Shown piece after piece: positions 25,314 through 34,872 of a stretch of 51,641 bases of DNA. Numbering within the stretch: the stretch's first letter is position 1; every line of letters starts with the position of its first letter. Location of the stretch: the NCBI GenBank assembly GCA_017466345.1, contig JAFTUI010000013.1:1-51641 (forward strand). The letters are read 5' to 3'. Source of the DNA: Tidjanibacter sp. (GTDB lineage: Bacteria > Bacteroidota > Bacteroidia > Bacteroidales > Rikenellaceae). The notes under the pieces are model-generated. The model searched no databases and had not been told where the DNA came from. It saw only the letters and a program-made list of their open reading frames with translations. A program made the translations under genes and the position numbers.

Positions 25314-26009
25314 ATGAAACGAATTGTGGTCTTTACGGGTGCGGGGGTGAGTGCCGACAGTGGCATTGCAACTTTCCGCGATAGCGATGGGCTGTGGGCT
25401 TCCTACCGCATTGAGGATGTGTGCACACCAGAGGCTCTGGTGCGCAACAGGGCTCAGGTGGTGGAGTTCTACAATATGCGCCGCCGCGAGGTGCTCAGCA
25501 AAGAGCCCAATGCGGGACACTACGCCATAGCCGAGCTGGAAAAGCATTTCGATGTGAGAGTCATAACGCAAAACATTGACAACCTGCACGAAAGGGCGGG
25601 CTCGACAAACGTATTGCATCTTCACGGTGAGGTCGTAAAACTCCGTAGCGAGAAGAATCCAAACCTCATCGTACCCATAGAAGGATGGGAGCAGAAGTTG
25701 GAAGACAGAGCCGAAGATGGAGCGCTACTGCGCCCTCACATTGTCTTCTTTGGCGAGTCGGTACCCAACTTTGACGAGGCTACGAGGATTGCCCAGACAG
25801 CAGATATAATGGTCGTTGTGGGCTCTTCGTTGGCTGTTTATCCTGCTGCATCGCTTGTGAGGTATGTGCGCCCCGAGGTGCCCGTCTACCTTGTGGACCC
25901 ACACCTACCCGCAGGTCACGGTATACGCAACTTGGCGGAGTATATCCCCCTGCGCTCGGCAGAGGGCACTCCACTTTTGGTCGAAAAATTAATTGAACAA
26001 TATACCTAA
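25314..26009 (+). CDS. Sir2-family NAD-dependent protein deacylase, without the zinc Cys tetrad
   Basis: 231-residue sirtuin. NAD-binding motif GAGVSADSGIATFRD (9-23), TQNIDNLHERAGS and the catalytic His in LHLHGE are present. Y53 and R56 (FYNMRR) match the Tyr-X-X-Arg pair that in CobB/SIRT5-type sirtuins recognises succinyl or malonyl lysine. The region that normally carries four zinc-binding Cys (after LHLHGE) has none; the only Cys is C37. The start is fixed by the promoter match. It is 18 bp upstream of carbamate kinase. Confidence 0.92.
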   Translation: MKRIVVFTGAGVSADSGIATFRDSDGLWASYRIEDVCTPEALVRNRAQVVEFYNMRRREVLSKEPNAGHYAIAELEKHFDVRVITQNIDNLHERAGSTNVLHLHGEVVKLRSEKNPNLIVPIEGWEQKLEDRAEDGALLRPHIVFFGESVPNFDEATRIAQTADIMVVVGSSLAVYPAASLVRYVRPEVPVYLVDPHLPAGHGIRNLAEYIPLRSAEGTPLLVEKLIEQYT

Positions 26010-26027
26010 AACCACTACTAAAACACT

Positions 26028-26966
26028 ATGAGTAAACTTATTGTAATTGCATTTGGCGGCAACGCACTGCTTCGCAAAGGCGGAGGCGTTGATTACGCAG
26101 CACAAAAGGAGAATGTAGCAGAGATTTGCGCCACGCTCGAAGGTATGGCACGCGAGGGCGCAAGGATGATTATAGGTCACGGCAATGGTCCCCAGGTGGG
26201 TAACGTGCTGTTGCAACACGAGGCAGGCAGAAAGATGTTCGATGTGGAGGCTATGCCTTTGGACTTCTGCGTTGCCGAGACTCAGGGCTCGCTGGGCTAT
26301 ATGATTGAGTGCGGTATGCGCAATATGATGGCAGAGAAAGGCATTGATCGCGAGGTTGTTACACTCCTCTCGCAGGTGGTAGTAGACGAGAACGACACCG
26401 CCTTCCAAAATCCCACTAAACCCATCGGGCCCTACTACACCGAGGAGGAGGCAAAAGAACTCGCAGCCAGCAAGGGCGAAACCTACCACTGCGACCCCAA
26501 AGGTCGTGGCTGGCGCAAGGTTGTAGCCTCGCCCAAGCCACTCGCTATTCACAATGTAGACCTTGTGAAGATGTTGGCAGATGCAGGCAACATTGTCGTT
26601 ACCGTAGGCGGTGGTGGCGTTGCTGTGGTCAATAAGGGCGGCAAGTGGATTGGCTTGGAGGCTGTGATTGACAAGGATTTGGCGTTGGCTACTACGGCTG
26701 TGGCTGTGGGTGCCGATGAGTTCTACATCCTTACCGACATAGAGAAGGTGTGCCTGAACTTCAACACCCCCGAGGAGCGTAGGCTCGACAGGATTACCGT
26801 TGCGGAGGCTAAGCAGTTCCTCGCCGAAGGTCACTTTGCCGAGGGCTCTATGGCTCCAAAGATTCGTGCTGCGGTGCACTTTGTGGAGAGGTGTGGTGGC
26901 GAGTGCATCATTACCGATGCTGCTTGCTTGGGCGATCCTGAGTGCGGTACGCGCATCGTGAAATAA
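26028..26966 (+). CDS. arcC: Carbamate kinase
   Basis: 312-residue amino-acid kinase family enzyme making ATP from carbamoyl phosphate and ADP (or the reverse). FGGNALLRKGGG near residues 9-20, GHGNGPQVGN and the AETQGSLGYMIE segment are typical of carbamate kinases, and the C-terminal CITD is present. It follows sir2 by 18 bp. Arginine deiminase and ornithine transcarbamylase genes are not in the window, so the source of carbamoyl phosphate is unknown. Confidence 0.94.
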   Translation: MSKLIVIAFGGNALLRKGGGVDYAAQKENVAEICATLEGMAREGARMIIGHGNGPQVGNVLLQHEAGRKMFDVEAMPLDFCVAETQGSLGYMIECGMRNMMAEKGIDREVVTLLSQVVVDENDTAFQNPTKPIGPYYTEEEAKELAASKGETYHCDPKGRGWRKVVASPKPLAIHNVDLVKMLADAGNIVVTVGGGGVAVVNKGGKWIGLEAVIDKDLALATTAVAVGADEFYILTDIEKVCLNFNTPEERRLDRITVAEAKQFLAEGHFAEGSMAPKIRAAVHFVERCGGECIITDAACLGDPECGTRIVK

Positions 26967-27058
26967 CACTTAGAGAATTGAGAATTATGGTGCGCCAATG
27001 GCGTACCATAAAGACACTAAATCATAGACGTAAGTTATTGTACGTTAGACCAAACAAT

Positions 27059-28447
27059 ATGGGGAAAACTAAATTCAGTAAGGCATTCTGGGTAGCCAAT
27101 ATGGCGGAGATGTTCGAGAGGGCGGCATACTATGGTGTATTTGTTGTCATCACGCTCTATTTGAGCAACATCCTCGGATTTTCGGATATTGAGGCGGGTA
27201 TCATCAGCGGCTTGTATGCTTCGTTGCTCTACTTCTTACCGCCCTTTACGGGTGCATATGCCGACCGCATAGGCTTCCGCAAGGCTATGTTGCTGGCTTT
27301 TGCGCTCCTTACGGTGGGCTATGCGGGCTTGGCACTGCTCCCCACGGGCTTAGAGGCAGCAGGATTGGTGGAGTATGGCGAGAAGACCGTCTTCACGGGC
27401 TTGGCAACGAGTGGCTACCGCTATCTTATTGTGCCTGTGCTCGTTATCTTGGTTGTTGGTGGCTCGTTCATCAAGGGCATCATCAGTGGTAGTGTGGCTA
27501 AGGAGACCGATGAGAAGAACCGCGCTCAGGGCTTTGCGATTTTCTACGCAATGATTAATATCGGCTCTTTTTCGGGTAAGTTCATAGTGGACCCACTGCG
27601 TAGGTCGTTGGGCGATAGCGGTCTTATCTACCTCAATTGGTTCTCGGTGGTGATGACGCTTGTTGCACTTGTTGCGATATATATCTTCTACCGCAGCGAC
27701 AACGCACAGCCCGACCGCTCGAAGAGTATGAAGGGTATCTTTCGCTCGTTTGGTAAATTGTGCTGCAATGGTCGTTTGGTGGCTCTTATCCTCATTGCCA
27801 GCGGTTTCTGGACGGTCTACTACCAGCTCTACGCCACAATGCCCAAGTATGTCATCCGCCTTGCGGGCGAGGCAAGCACCATCGGTTGGTATACGATGCT
27901 CAACCCGCTGATTGTGATACTGACCGTCAATGGTCTGACACGAATGCTCTCCAAACGCACCGCGCTCTTTTCGATGATGTGCGGTATGTGCATCATTCCC
28001 ATCTCGGCACTCATTATGTCCTCGGGACACCTCTTCTCGGCGCCCATCTTGGGGCTCCACCCTGTGGTATTTATGATGCTGTGCGGCATCTGCGTGCAGG
28101 CATTGGCGGAGGCTCTCATATCGCCCCGCTATTTGGAGTATTTCTCGCTCCAAGCACCCAAAGGCGAGGAGGGTATGTACTTGGGGTTCGCGCAGTTGGA
28201 GTCGTTTGTGAGCACCCTTGTAGGCTTTGCAATGTCGGGCTGGCTGTTGGATAAATACTGTCCCGACCCATCGCGCTTTGCCACTCACGAGGAGTGGCTC
28301 GCCGCCTCGGCTAATGCGCACTACATCTGGTACTACTTTGCCGCCATTGCTGCTGTGGCTGCCATTGCGCTGGTCATCTACCAGAGGGTTGTAAAGAGGC
28401 TGGACGAGAAGAAAATTCAAAATTCAGAATTCAAAATTCAAAATTAG
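27059..28447 (+). CDS. POT/PTR-family proton-dependent peptide transporter
   Basis: 462-residue polytopic MFS protein with about 12 helices. The N-terminal signature MFERAAYYGVFVVITLY matches the POT family FERxxYYG motif, and the following DRIGFRKAM is the MFS loop. POT proteins import di- and tripeptides with protons, but the substrate is inferred. I use the ATG at 27059; upstream frame DNA is repeat-like. The last residues (KIQNSEFKIQN) are encoded by five AAAATTC-type heptamers, another case of repeat DNA supplying a C terminus. Confidence 0.82.
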   Translation: MGKTKFSKAFWVANMAEMFERAAYYGVFVVITLYLSNILGFSDIEAGIISGLYASLLYFLPPFTGAYADRIGFRKAMLLAFALLTVGYAGLALLPTGLEAAGLVEYGEKTVFTGLATSGYRYLIVPVLVILVVGGSFIKGIISGSVAKETDEKNRAQGFAIFYAMINIGSFSGKFIVDPLRRSLGDSGLIYLNWFSVVMTLVALVAIYIFYRSDNAQPDRSKSMKGIFRSFGKLCCNGRLVALILIASGFWTVYYQLYATMPKYVIRLAGEASTIGWYTMLNPLIVILTVNGLTRMLSKRTALFSMMCGMCIIPISALIMSSGHLFSAPILGLHPVVFMMLCGICVQALAEALISPRYLEYFSLQAPKGEEGMYLGFAQLESFVSTLVGFAMSGWLLDKYCPDPSRFATHEEWLAASANAHYIWYYFAAIAAVAAIALVIYQRVVKRLDEKKIQNSEFKIQN

Positions 28448-28476
28448 TCTACCCATATAATTTGCAACTATTCACT

Positions 28477-29013
28477 ATGAAGAAACTTACGCAAGAGGAG
28501 ATGGGACGACTCTCGGTGGAGGAGTTCAGGGCGATGGAGAAATTGCCCGTTGTGGCGGTGCTCGACAATGTGCGCTCGGCGGGCAATGTAGGTGCTTTCT
28601 TCCGCACCTCAGACGCTTTCGGCATTGGCGAGGTGGTGCTTTGTGGCATTACCGCTCGCCCACCCCAAAAGGAGATACACAAAACTGCCCTCGGAGCCGA
28701 GCTGACGGTGGTGTGGAGGGGCTTTGAGAGCACTTTGGAAGCAGTCAGCACCCTGCGCAAGGAGGGCTACACCATTGTTGCTGTGGAGCAGGTTGCGGGC
28801 TCGGTTAAGTTGGGAGAGTTCCAACCCTCGACCGACAAAAAGTACGCTCTTGTCTTTGGTAACGAGGTGGAGGGTGTTGCTCAGGAGGTTGTGGATGTGT
28901 GCGATATGGCACTCGAAATCCCCCAAGTAGGCACCAAACACTCGCTCAACGTGGCAGTTACGGGGGGCGTAGTATTATGGGAGTTGTTTAATAAGCAAAA
29001 CAATAAGGCATAA
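28477..29013 (+). CDS. SpoU (TrmH)-family RNA 2'-O-methyltransferase
   Basis: 178-residue SPOUT methyltransferase consisting of the catalytic domain only. Motif 1 NVRSAGNVGAFFRT, motif 2 VFGNEVEGV and motif 3 KHSLNVAVTGGVVLWE are all present, including the knot-forming parts. The RNA target (tRNA or rRNA) cannot be told. I use the ATG at 28477; a TTG lies five codons earlier. It is separated by 29 bp from the transporter and followed by a strong bidirectional hairpin. Confidence 0.92.
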   Translation: MKKLTQEEMGRLSVEEFRAMEKLPVVAVLDNVRSAGNVGAFFRTSDAFGIGEVVLCGITARPPQKEIHKTALGAELTVVWRGFESTLEAVSTLRKEGYTIVAVEQVAGSVKLGEFQPSTDKKYALVFGNEVEGVAQEVVDVCDMALEIPQVGTKHSLNVAVTGGVVLWELFNKQNNKA

Positions 29014-29028
29014 GGCATAACCCCTAAC

Positions 29029-29071
29029 ACACAACCGCCCGATAGCACAAAGAGCTATCGGGCGGTTGTGT
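29029..29071. terminator. Bidirectional terminator between SpoU and FadL-like genes
   Basis: Perfect 18-bp stem: arms ACACAACCGCCCGATAGC (29029-29046) and GCTATCGGGCGGTTGTGT (29054-29071), 7-base loop, between convergent genes. Confidence 0.85.
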
Positions 29072-29090
29072 ATTGTAGCGTAACCAACTA

Positions 29091-30713
29091 TTAGAAGAGC
29101 GTAGTGTAGGTCAAGCCGATAGTGTTGCTGGTGTGCTTGGTGTTCATCATCGCAGGACCCGTAACATTGATGTTTGTTTGGTCGTCCGTGTAGGAGTAGT
29201 AATACATCACACTATTTGTATAGTGTGCTCTCGACAAACTCCAAACCAGATCCAACGATGTGCCACTCGCAAACCTCCAACCAGCACCGAGCGAGAAGGT
29301 GTCGCTATGGGTCTTATAGGTGCCATAGAAGGCGTTGCCTTCATCGTTGTAGGCGGTAGCCTCGCGGTTCAGTGGCGAGCCATAGTAGGCATAGCCAGCC
29401 CTCAGGTAGAGGTTGCTAATGGGCAAGACCTCCAAGCCTACGCGGAAGTTGTCGGCACTACCCAAGTCGTATGCCACATCGTTTGCAAAAGCCTCCTCTA
29501 AGCCATAGGTCTGCATATCCATTCCATCGTACCACACCCTGTCGTAGTCCACCGAGAGGATGGCCCTATTGGAGAGCGTCAGCGATGCACCCAAGAGGAG
29601 TTTCGAGGGCGAGGTGTAGTCGTAAGTGAAAGTATTTATATACGACTTTTCAAAGATACTCTTGCCGCTGACGAAATTAGTTTGCATATCGGTCGAGTAG
29701 TCCTTCGAAAGACTCACAGAGGTGGGCGAATGGTAGGCAATACCAAATCGCAGAGCACTGATGGGGCGCAGGATTGCACCAATCTTGAAGTTGATGCCTG
29801 AGCCATAGTTGGCAATGGTGGGGCGGTAGAGCATAGAAGAGAGTTCCGTATCGCCCGAAGCACCCACATACTTCTCCGAGTAGTCGTAGTAGATAATCTG
29901 CTCAATGCTTTGTATGCCGAGTGTTGCACCCACATAGAGCAGGTTGCCGAAGTTGAAACCCGCCGAGAGGTCGTACTCGCCAACACTACCCATACTCTCC
30001 ACCGCAAGGTGCGAATTGACGCGGTTTTCGATAGGCACACCCGTAACATCATAGCCACCCGTAAAGAGTCCGCTATTTTCGTCCATAACAGGGTTGATAA
30101 AGAAAGTGCGGTATGCCAACACCCCACCCCACTCATCGGGATAGATGTCGGGGTTGGAGAAGGGAGCCTTCGAGGGACTGAGTTCGGAAGGATCTATACC
30201 ATACATCTGCTCGGCAAAGAACTCGCCAATGGTAACCTCGCCATTATCCCACCTTGCCGAATTGCGGTAGTTGAGGTCGGCGAGCTTGTTGTAGGCAAAG
30301 CCGAGTGTGAAGCTCACCAAAGAGCCTGAGCCTTGATAGAGATTGAGTGCCGTGCCTATCTGATTGAACGAGAAATTACCCTTATTGATTCCATAGCCCA
30401 CATTGCCATTCGAGGAACGTGTATGGTCGTAAGCCGCCGACACACTCAGCACCGAGGAGCGGTACATACCCAAGCCCGCGGGGTTGATAGTCATACTCGA
30501 AAGGTCGGCACCGAGTGAAGTGAAGGCTCCACCCATCGCCGCAACCCTTGCCGAGAGGTATGTATGTTCTGTTTGGGAGAACTTAGCCGCCTCCATATGG
30601 CTCATATTGACGGGAGAGATGACTTCGCCACCAAACACCGTAGTCTGAGCCACAGCCTTGGTTGTGAGCGAAAAGAGTGTCGCCAATGTCGCTATACAAA
30701 TAAACCTTTTCAT
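29091..30713 (-). CDS. OmpP1/FadL/TodX-family outer membrane transport protein
   Basis: 540 residues with a signal peptide (about 1-22, ending AVAQ) and a large beta-barrel ending in Phe (TTLF). The N-terminal ARVAAMGGAFTSLGADLSSMTINPAGLG is the FadL-family hatch signature. Such porins carry hydrophobic substrates, including fatty acids, through the outer membrane; the actual substrate is unknown. It is 55 bp downstream of the Ser-rich lipoprotein on the same strand, so the two may be cotranscribed. Confidence 0.9.
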   Translation of the reverse strand: MKRFICIATLATLFSLTTKAVAQTTVFGGEVISPVNMSHMEAAKFSQTEHTYLSARVAAMGGAFTSLGADLSSMTINPAGLGMYRSSVLSVSAAYDHTRSSNGNVGYGINKGNFSFNQIGTALNLYQGSGSLVSFTLGFAYNKLADLNYRNSARWDNGEVTIGEFFAEQMYGIDPSELSPSKAPFSNPDIYPDEWGGVLAYRTFFINPVMDENSGLFTGGYDVTGVPIENRVNSHLAVESMGSVGEYDLSAGFNFGNLLYVGATLGIQSIEQIIYYDYSEKYVGASGDTELSSMLYRPTIANYGSGINFKIGAILRPISALRFGIAYHSPTSVSLSKDYSTDMQTNFVSGKSIFEKSYINTFTYDYTSPSKLLLGASLTLSNRAILSVDYDRVWYDGMDMQTYGLEEAFANDVAYDLGSADNFRVGLEVLPISNLYLRAGYAYYGSPLNREATAYNDEGNAFYGTYKTHSDTFSLGAGWRFASGTSLDLVWSLSRAHYTNSVMYYYSYTDDQTNINVTGPAMMNTKHTSNTIGLTYTTLF

Positions 30714-30768
30714 AGTTCTATATCACGCTTATTCAATTATCTATCCTATTAACCTAACACAGTCTATC

Positions 30769-32193
30769 CTACCTCCTTGAAGAACGACTGCTTCCCGAAG
30801 AGCGGCTACTGCTGCTACTGCTGCCTCCCGAAGAGTAGCTACTACGACTGCTACTACCTGAGGAGGAGTAGCTGCTGCGACTCGAAGAGGAGGATGAGGA
30901 ACGACTGCTACTACTGCTGCTTACACTCGAAGAGCGACTGCTACGCGAGGAGCTACCGCTACTCACTCTCGAAGAAGAGGAGCGCGAAGAGGAGGATGAG
31001 GATTTGCTACTTACACCCGCAGAGCGCGAAGAGGATGAGCTACCACCATTGGATGTTACCGCCGAGCGCGAAGAGCGCGAAGAGGAGTTGCTCACGCCAC
31101 TTACGCCACCACCCCTTGTAGGACGCGAAGCGTTAGGATTGATGGTGGTACCACTCAGAGTGCCCGATAGTTCGTTCTTGTGGGTGGGTTTAGCCATCTC
31201 TGAGCGAGTAGTGCCTACGTTTTCTGGCACCCTGCCATTAGATACTGCTGGACGAGCCGAGGAACCTCCACGCGAGGATGTAGCGCTACCACTTGTTCCG
31301 CCTGCAATCTGTGTGCCACCACGCGAGGTGGATACTCCACCAAACTGCTCCCTATACGATGGGCGCGAAGTGCTACCGCCTGCTGTCACACCATAGCTTG
31401 GACGATGCGACACATTGGGACGCTTGTGACCGCCCGCCACAGGGGGATGAGGTGGATTGTGGGGATGTCCGTAGTGGGGACCATACCAATGGTTGTGGCA
31501 ATGGTGGTGGTAGAATGGGTCGCAACCCCAATAGGGCGAGTTCCATCCCCAATAGTCCCAATAACCATAACTATAACCAAAGTAGTAGGGGTTGTAGCCA
31601 TAGTGGTAGCCATAGTAGTATGGGTTGTTCCAACTGCCAAACATATTGGTAATGTAGCGAGGCTCCACCCACACCTGGTCGCCCATAATCATCACGGTAT
31701 AGAATGCAGGATCGTAGGCAAGGGTAAGGAAATATGCATCGCCATAGCGGTAGTCCCAATAGGAGGAGGGCATACGATAAGTAAGCGAGGTGAAACCCTG
31801 CAAGCGGCGTGCGTAGGCACTCTGGTAGTCGTCTACATAGATATTGGTGTAGACATTCACATCGCCTCCCGTATTGGAAGAAACAACCGTACCGGCAGGA
31901 CTTGCCACAACATCTACATCGCTCAACAGGTCGTCAATATCTGCTTCGGCATTGGCTGCGGCAATCATTGCGGCGATGCGTTTCTCTTGTGCTGCCTTCT
32001 CGGCTGCAATTTGCTCGGCGAGCAGTCGTTCTGCCTCGCGCAGAGCCTCAGTGTCGTGGATACCATAGAGGTCATCGGTGTAGGCTGCGGCATTTATCCT
32101 TGCCAAATTCATAGCAGTGCCACACGAAGTAGCCCCCAGAGTCATAAGCCCCAGGGCAACCATAATCAGTAGGGTGTTTCTTGTTCTCATCAT
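30769..32193 (-). CDS. Lipoprotein with aromatic-rich middle and Ser/Arg-rich tail, unknown
   Basis: 474 residues. A signal peptide with lipobox GATSC (Cys24) predicts membrane anchoring. Residues about 45-90 are a charged Ala/Glu helix, likely coiled coil; about 140-245 is rich in Tyr, Trp, Gly and His (YGYHYGYNPYYFGYSYGYWD, then an HHHCHNHWYGPHYGHPH-like stretch); about 255-474 is low-complexity Ser/Arg/Gly (SSSRSS repeats). I do not recognise a family. A surface role and metal binding by the His cluster are only inferences. The start could be either of two adjacent ATG codons. Confidence 0.75.
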   Translation of the reverse strand: MMRTRNTLLIMVALGLMTLGATSCGTAMNLARINAAAYTDDLYGIHDTEALREAERLLAEQIAAEKAAQEKRIAAMIAAANAEADIDDLLSDVDVVASPAGTVVSSNTGGDVNVYTNIYVDDYQSAYARRLQGFTSLTYRMPSSYWDYRYGDAYFLTLAYDPAFYTVMIMGDQVWVEPRYITNMFGSWNNPYYYGYHYGYNPYYFGYSYGYWDYWGWNSPYWGCDPFYHHHCHNHWYGPHYGHPHNPPHPPVAGGHKRPNVSHRPSYGVTAGGSTSRPSYREQFGGVSTSRGGTQIAGGTSGSATSSRGGSSARPAVSNGRVPENVGTTRSEMAKPTHKNELSGTLSGTTINPNASRPTRGGGVSGVSNSSSRSSRSAVTSNGGSSSSSRSAGVSSKSSSSSSRSSSSRVSSGSSSRSSRSSSVSSSSSSRSSSSSSSRSSYSSSGSSSRSSYSSGGSSSSSSRSSGSSRSSRR

Positions 32194-32474
32194 AATCTTA
32201 TAACATTTTGTTGTGGTGAGCTCTCTTTTTTTGTGGGAGCCTTAAACCAGCTCTTCTTACTATATAGACGCAAAAAAGGGGCAAATAGTTGCATCGTGAG
32301 CAAAAAAATTTTGCTTTTCCTCTCTCAACCCTTCGGGATGTACATTTTTTCGACAAAAAAGTGTACCTTTGTGTCGGTTTTTTGCGCACTACTACAAAAG
32401 TAGTAATTTCGCGCAAGATTACCGCACTCACACACCATTTTTTGGAACAAAAAAAACGAAACATATAGAACACA
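32194..32474. other. Divergent intergenic region, lipoprotein / proS
   Basis: 281 bp, AT-rich, without recognised repeats. It carries TACCTTTG at 32364-32371 as the likely proS -7 box. I found no T-box or riboswitch structure that I could support. Confidence 0.5.
32364..32371 (+). promoter_or_regulatory. Probable -7 box for proS
   Basis: TACCTTTG matches TAnnTTTG; the -33 region is T-rich (TTTTTT at 32345-32350) without an exact TTTG. The leader would be about 100 nt. Confidence 0.55.
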
Positions 32475-33959
32475 ATGGCAAAAGAACTCAAACAACTCAC
32501 TCCTCGAGAGGAGAATTACTCGCAGTGGTACAACGACCTGGTGGTAAAAGCAGGCTTGGCAGAGAACTCCGCAGTGCGCGGTTGTATGGTTATCAAACCC
32601 TATGGCTACGCCATCTGGGAGAAGATGCAACGTGCGCTGGATGATATGTTCAAGGCGACAGGTCATCAGAACGCATATTTCCCACTCTTTATTCCCAAAT
32701 CGTTTTTCAGCCGCGAGGCAGACCACGTTGAGGGCTTTGCCAAGGAGTGCGCAGTGGTTACCCACTACCGCCTGATGAACGACCCCGAGGGCAACGGTGT
32801 TGTTGTAGACCCCGAGGCTCGCTTGGAGGAGGAACTCATCGTGCGCCCCACCTCCGAGACCATCATCTGGAACACCTATAAGAACTGGATTCACTCCTAC
32901 CGCGACCTGCCCATTCTTTGCAACCAGTGGGCTAACGTAGTGCGCTGGGAGATGCGTACAAGGCTTTTCCTCCGCACCGCCGAGTTCCTCTGGCAGGAGG
33001 GTCACACCGCACACGAAACCCGCGAGGAGGCTATTGAGGAGGCTCAGAAGATGATTCGTGTCTATGCCGACTTTGCCGAGAATTGGATGGGTGTGCCTGT
33101 GATTATGGGTACCAAGAGTGCTAACGAGCGTTTTGCGGGTGCTGTGGACACCTTCACTATTGAGGCACTGATGCAGGACGGTAAGGCTTTGCAGAGCGGT
33201 ACTTCGCACTTCCTCGGTCAGAACTTCGGTAAGGCCTTCGATGTGCAGTTTGCAACCCGCGAGGGCGGTATGGACTACGCTTGGGCTACTTCGTGGGGCG
33301 TATCTACCCGACTGATGGGTGCGCTGATTATGGCTCACTCCGACAACAATGGTCTGGTGTTACCTCCCAAGTTGGCTCCCATTCAGGTTGTTATGATACC
33401 CATCTACAAGGGCGATGAGGAGCTCAGGAGGATGACCGAGGAGTTGGAGAAAATCGCCTCCAAACTGCGTGCTAAGGGCATCAGCGTGAAGATTGACAAC
33501 CGCGACAATGTACGCTCGGGCTTCAAGTTTGCCGAGTATGAGCTCAAAGGTGTGCCCGTAAGGCTTGTTGTAGGTCCTCGCGACTTGGCAAACGGTACGG
33601 TGGAGATGATGCGCCGCGACACGTTGGAGAAAGAGAACGTGGCTTTGGAGGGTATCGAAAATCTCGTGGAGAAAACCCTCGAAGAGATGCAGCAGACCAT
33701 CTTCCAGAAGGCTCTCTCGTTCCGCAACTCTATGATTACCAAGGTTGATAGCTGGGAGGAGTTCAAGGATGTTTTGGAGAACAAGGGCGGCTTCATCTTG
33801 GCACACTGGGACGGCACAACCGAGACCGAGGTGGCTATTAAGGAGGCTACGAAGGCTACCATCCGCTGTATTCCCTTCGACACGGTTGATGAGGAGGGCA
33901 CCTGTGTGTTCAGCGGCAAACCCTCGCACCGCCGAGTGCTCTTCGCAAGGAGCTACTAA
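32475..33959 (+). CDS. proS: Prolyl-tRNA synthetase, archaeal/eukaryotic type
   Basis: Class II synthetase of 494 residues. Motif 2 ([10 protein letters not shown] ... [30 protein letters not shown]) and motif 3 ([19 protein letters not shown]) are clear. The editing insertion of the E. coli-type enzyme is absent, and a C-terminal extension after the anticodon-binding domain ends in [11 protein letters not shown], as in the shorter archaeal/eukaryotic-like ProRS found across Bacteroidota. The ATG at 32475 starts [12 protein letters not shown]. Confidence 0.96.
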   Translation: MAKELKQLTPREENYSQWYNDLVVKAGLAENSAVRGCMVIKPYGYAIWEKMQRALDDMFKATGHQNAYFPLFIPKSFFSREADHVEGFAKECAVVTHYRLMNDPEGNGVVVDPEARLEEELIVRPTSETIIWNTYKNWIHSYRDLPILCNQWANVVRWEMRTRLFLRTAEFLWQEGHTAHETREEAIEEAQKMIRVYADFAENWMGVPVIMGTKSANERFAGAVDTFTIEALMQDGKALQSGTSHFLGQNFGKAFDVQFATREGGMDYAWATSWGVSTRLMGALIMAHSDNNGLVLPPKLAPIQVVMIPIYKGDEELRRMTEELEKIASKLRAKGISVKIDNRDNVRSGFKFAEYELKGVPVRLVVGPRDLANGTVEMMRRDTLEKENVALEGIENLVEKTLEEMQQTIFQKALSFRNSMITKVDSWEEFKDVLENKGGFILAHWDGTTETEVAIKEATKATIRCIPFDTVDEEGTCVFSGKPSHRRVLFARSY

Positions 33960-33987
33960 AAAGAGGCTTTTATACCTTTATATAATA

Positions 33988-34019
33988 GAAGAAGGGCGAC
34001 CGATGGGTTGCCCTTCTTC
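33988..34019 (+). terminator. Hairpin after proS
   Basis: GAAGAAGGGC (33988-33997) pairs with GCCCTTCTTC (34010-34019), with inner GACC/GGTT pairs; followed by GTTT. It is probably used by proS and perhaps the convergent lipoprotein. Confidence 0.6.
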
Positions 34020-34068
34020 GTTTGGGGCGGGCTGTTGTGCTGCCTGCCCCAAGACTCGCTTCGCCTTT

Positions 34069-34503
34069 TTAGTAGTCAAAACGCAGGAATTTACCGTTGA
34101 GGTCGAAGTCGAGATCTAAACCTGTGTTGAGCTCTACATCAAACTGCCTATCGCGCTCGATGTCCACCACGAAAGCGTCCGAATAGTTGGTGGCAACGTA
34201 GGTCTGAATAGCCTCGGGGATTACCGATGCGGGCACGCCCGTTACACGATTTTCCACCTCTTTCCACTCGCCGCTCTTCTTGAACTCGATGAAGGTACCG
34301 TCCGAGAGATAGACATCATAACGCACTGTGAAATCGTCATACTCTTTCATCACGCTATTGATACTTGCCTCCGCAAAGTGTGTGTCGATAAAAGTCTCAG
34401 CCGCCTGAGGGAGTTTGTTGGGGTCGATAGGCTTCTCGTCATCGCAACTCTGGAAACCGAAAAATGCTACTGCCATAGCGAGCATAAAAATTGTTCTTTT
34501 CAT
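34069..34503 (-). CDS. PepSY-like lipoprotein
   Basis: 144 residues; signal peptide and lipobox (FGFQSC, Cys20) predict a lipoprotein. The body has two repeats of the pattern seen in the PepSY-like (BLIP-like) family of Bacteroidota periplasmic proteins: LPQAAETFIDTHFAEASINSV...YDVYLSDGTFIEFKKSGEW and IPEAIQTYVATNYSDAFVVDI...FDVELNTGLDLDFDLNGKF. The function of this family is not established; inhibitor-like binding is one idea. A good promoter lies upstream. Confidence 0.82.
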   Translation of the reverse strand: MKRTIFMLAMAVAFFGFQSCDDEKPIDPNKLPQAAETFIDTHFAEASINSVMKEYDDFTVRYDVYLSDGTFIEFKKSGEWKEVENRVTGVPASVIPEAIQTYVATNYSDAFVVDIERDRQFDVELNTGLDLDFDLNGKFLRFDY

Positions 34504-34555
34504 AGTCTTTGTGTTTATTAATTAGTTTGTAATTATTATTTCTTTGTATTTATTA

Positions 34556-34586
34556 CAAATTTAACACTAAAAATTAAATTTCCAAA
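34556..34586 (-). promoter_or_regulatory. Bacteroidota-type promoter for the PepSY-like lipoprotein
   Basis: Minus strand: TTTG (34586-34583), 19-bp spacer, TAAATTTG (34563-34556); 52 bp before the ATG. Confidence 0.65.
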
Positions 34587-34612
34587 ATTTATGCCAAAAA
34601 TTTTTAGATTTT

Positions 34613-34872
34613 TTTGGGGAGGTGGTGAGAAAAATGGGAGAAATGGGAGTGATGGGAGTGATGAGAATACCACAACCATACCACCCCCCAAGGTTTGGGG
34701 AGATGCCCTTAGGACAGAAGAGGTTTGTTTTATCACATTACTCCTATAAGCCCTATAAGCCTTATACGTCCTATATGCCCCACAAAAAAAATACTCAGGG
34801 GTATTAAAAAAGACACCCGTGAACAAGGGGGAGGGCAAAATTTTCAATTTTCAAGGCGGTTGGCATCTACCT
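34613..34872. repeat. Repeat island 1, first part
   Basis: ATGGGAGAA-like nonamers (34634-34664), a CCCCCAAGG block, CCTATAAG nonamers (34741-34780), a GGGTAT/ACACCC hairpin (34798-34828), TTTTCAATTTTCAA (34841-34854) and half of a REP-like element, AAGGCGGTTGGCATCTACC (34854-34872). The trio hairpin, TTTTCAATTTTCAA and half REP recurs at 35203-35275. No gene is seen. Confidence 0.7.

Noticed and set aside
32372-32474. T-box or other riboswitch in the proS leader
   Set aside because: No specifier-like stem or conserved T-box sequence could be identified; the leader is short and AT-rich.
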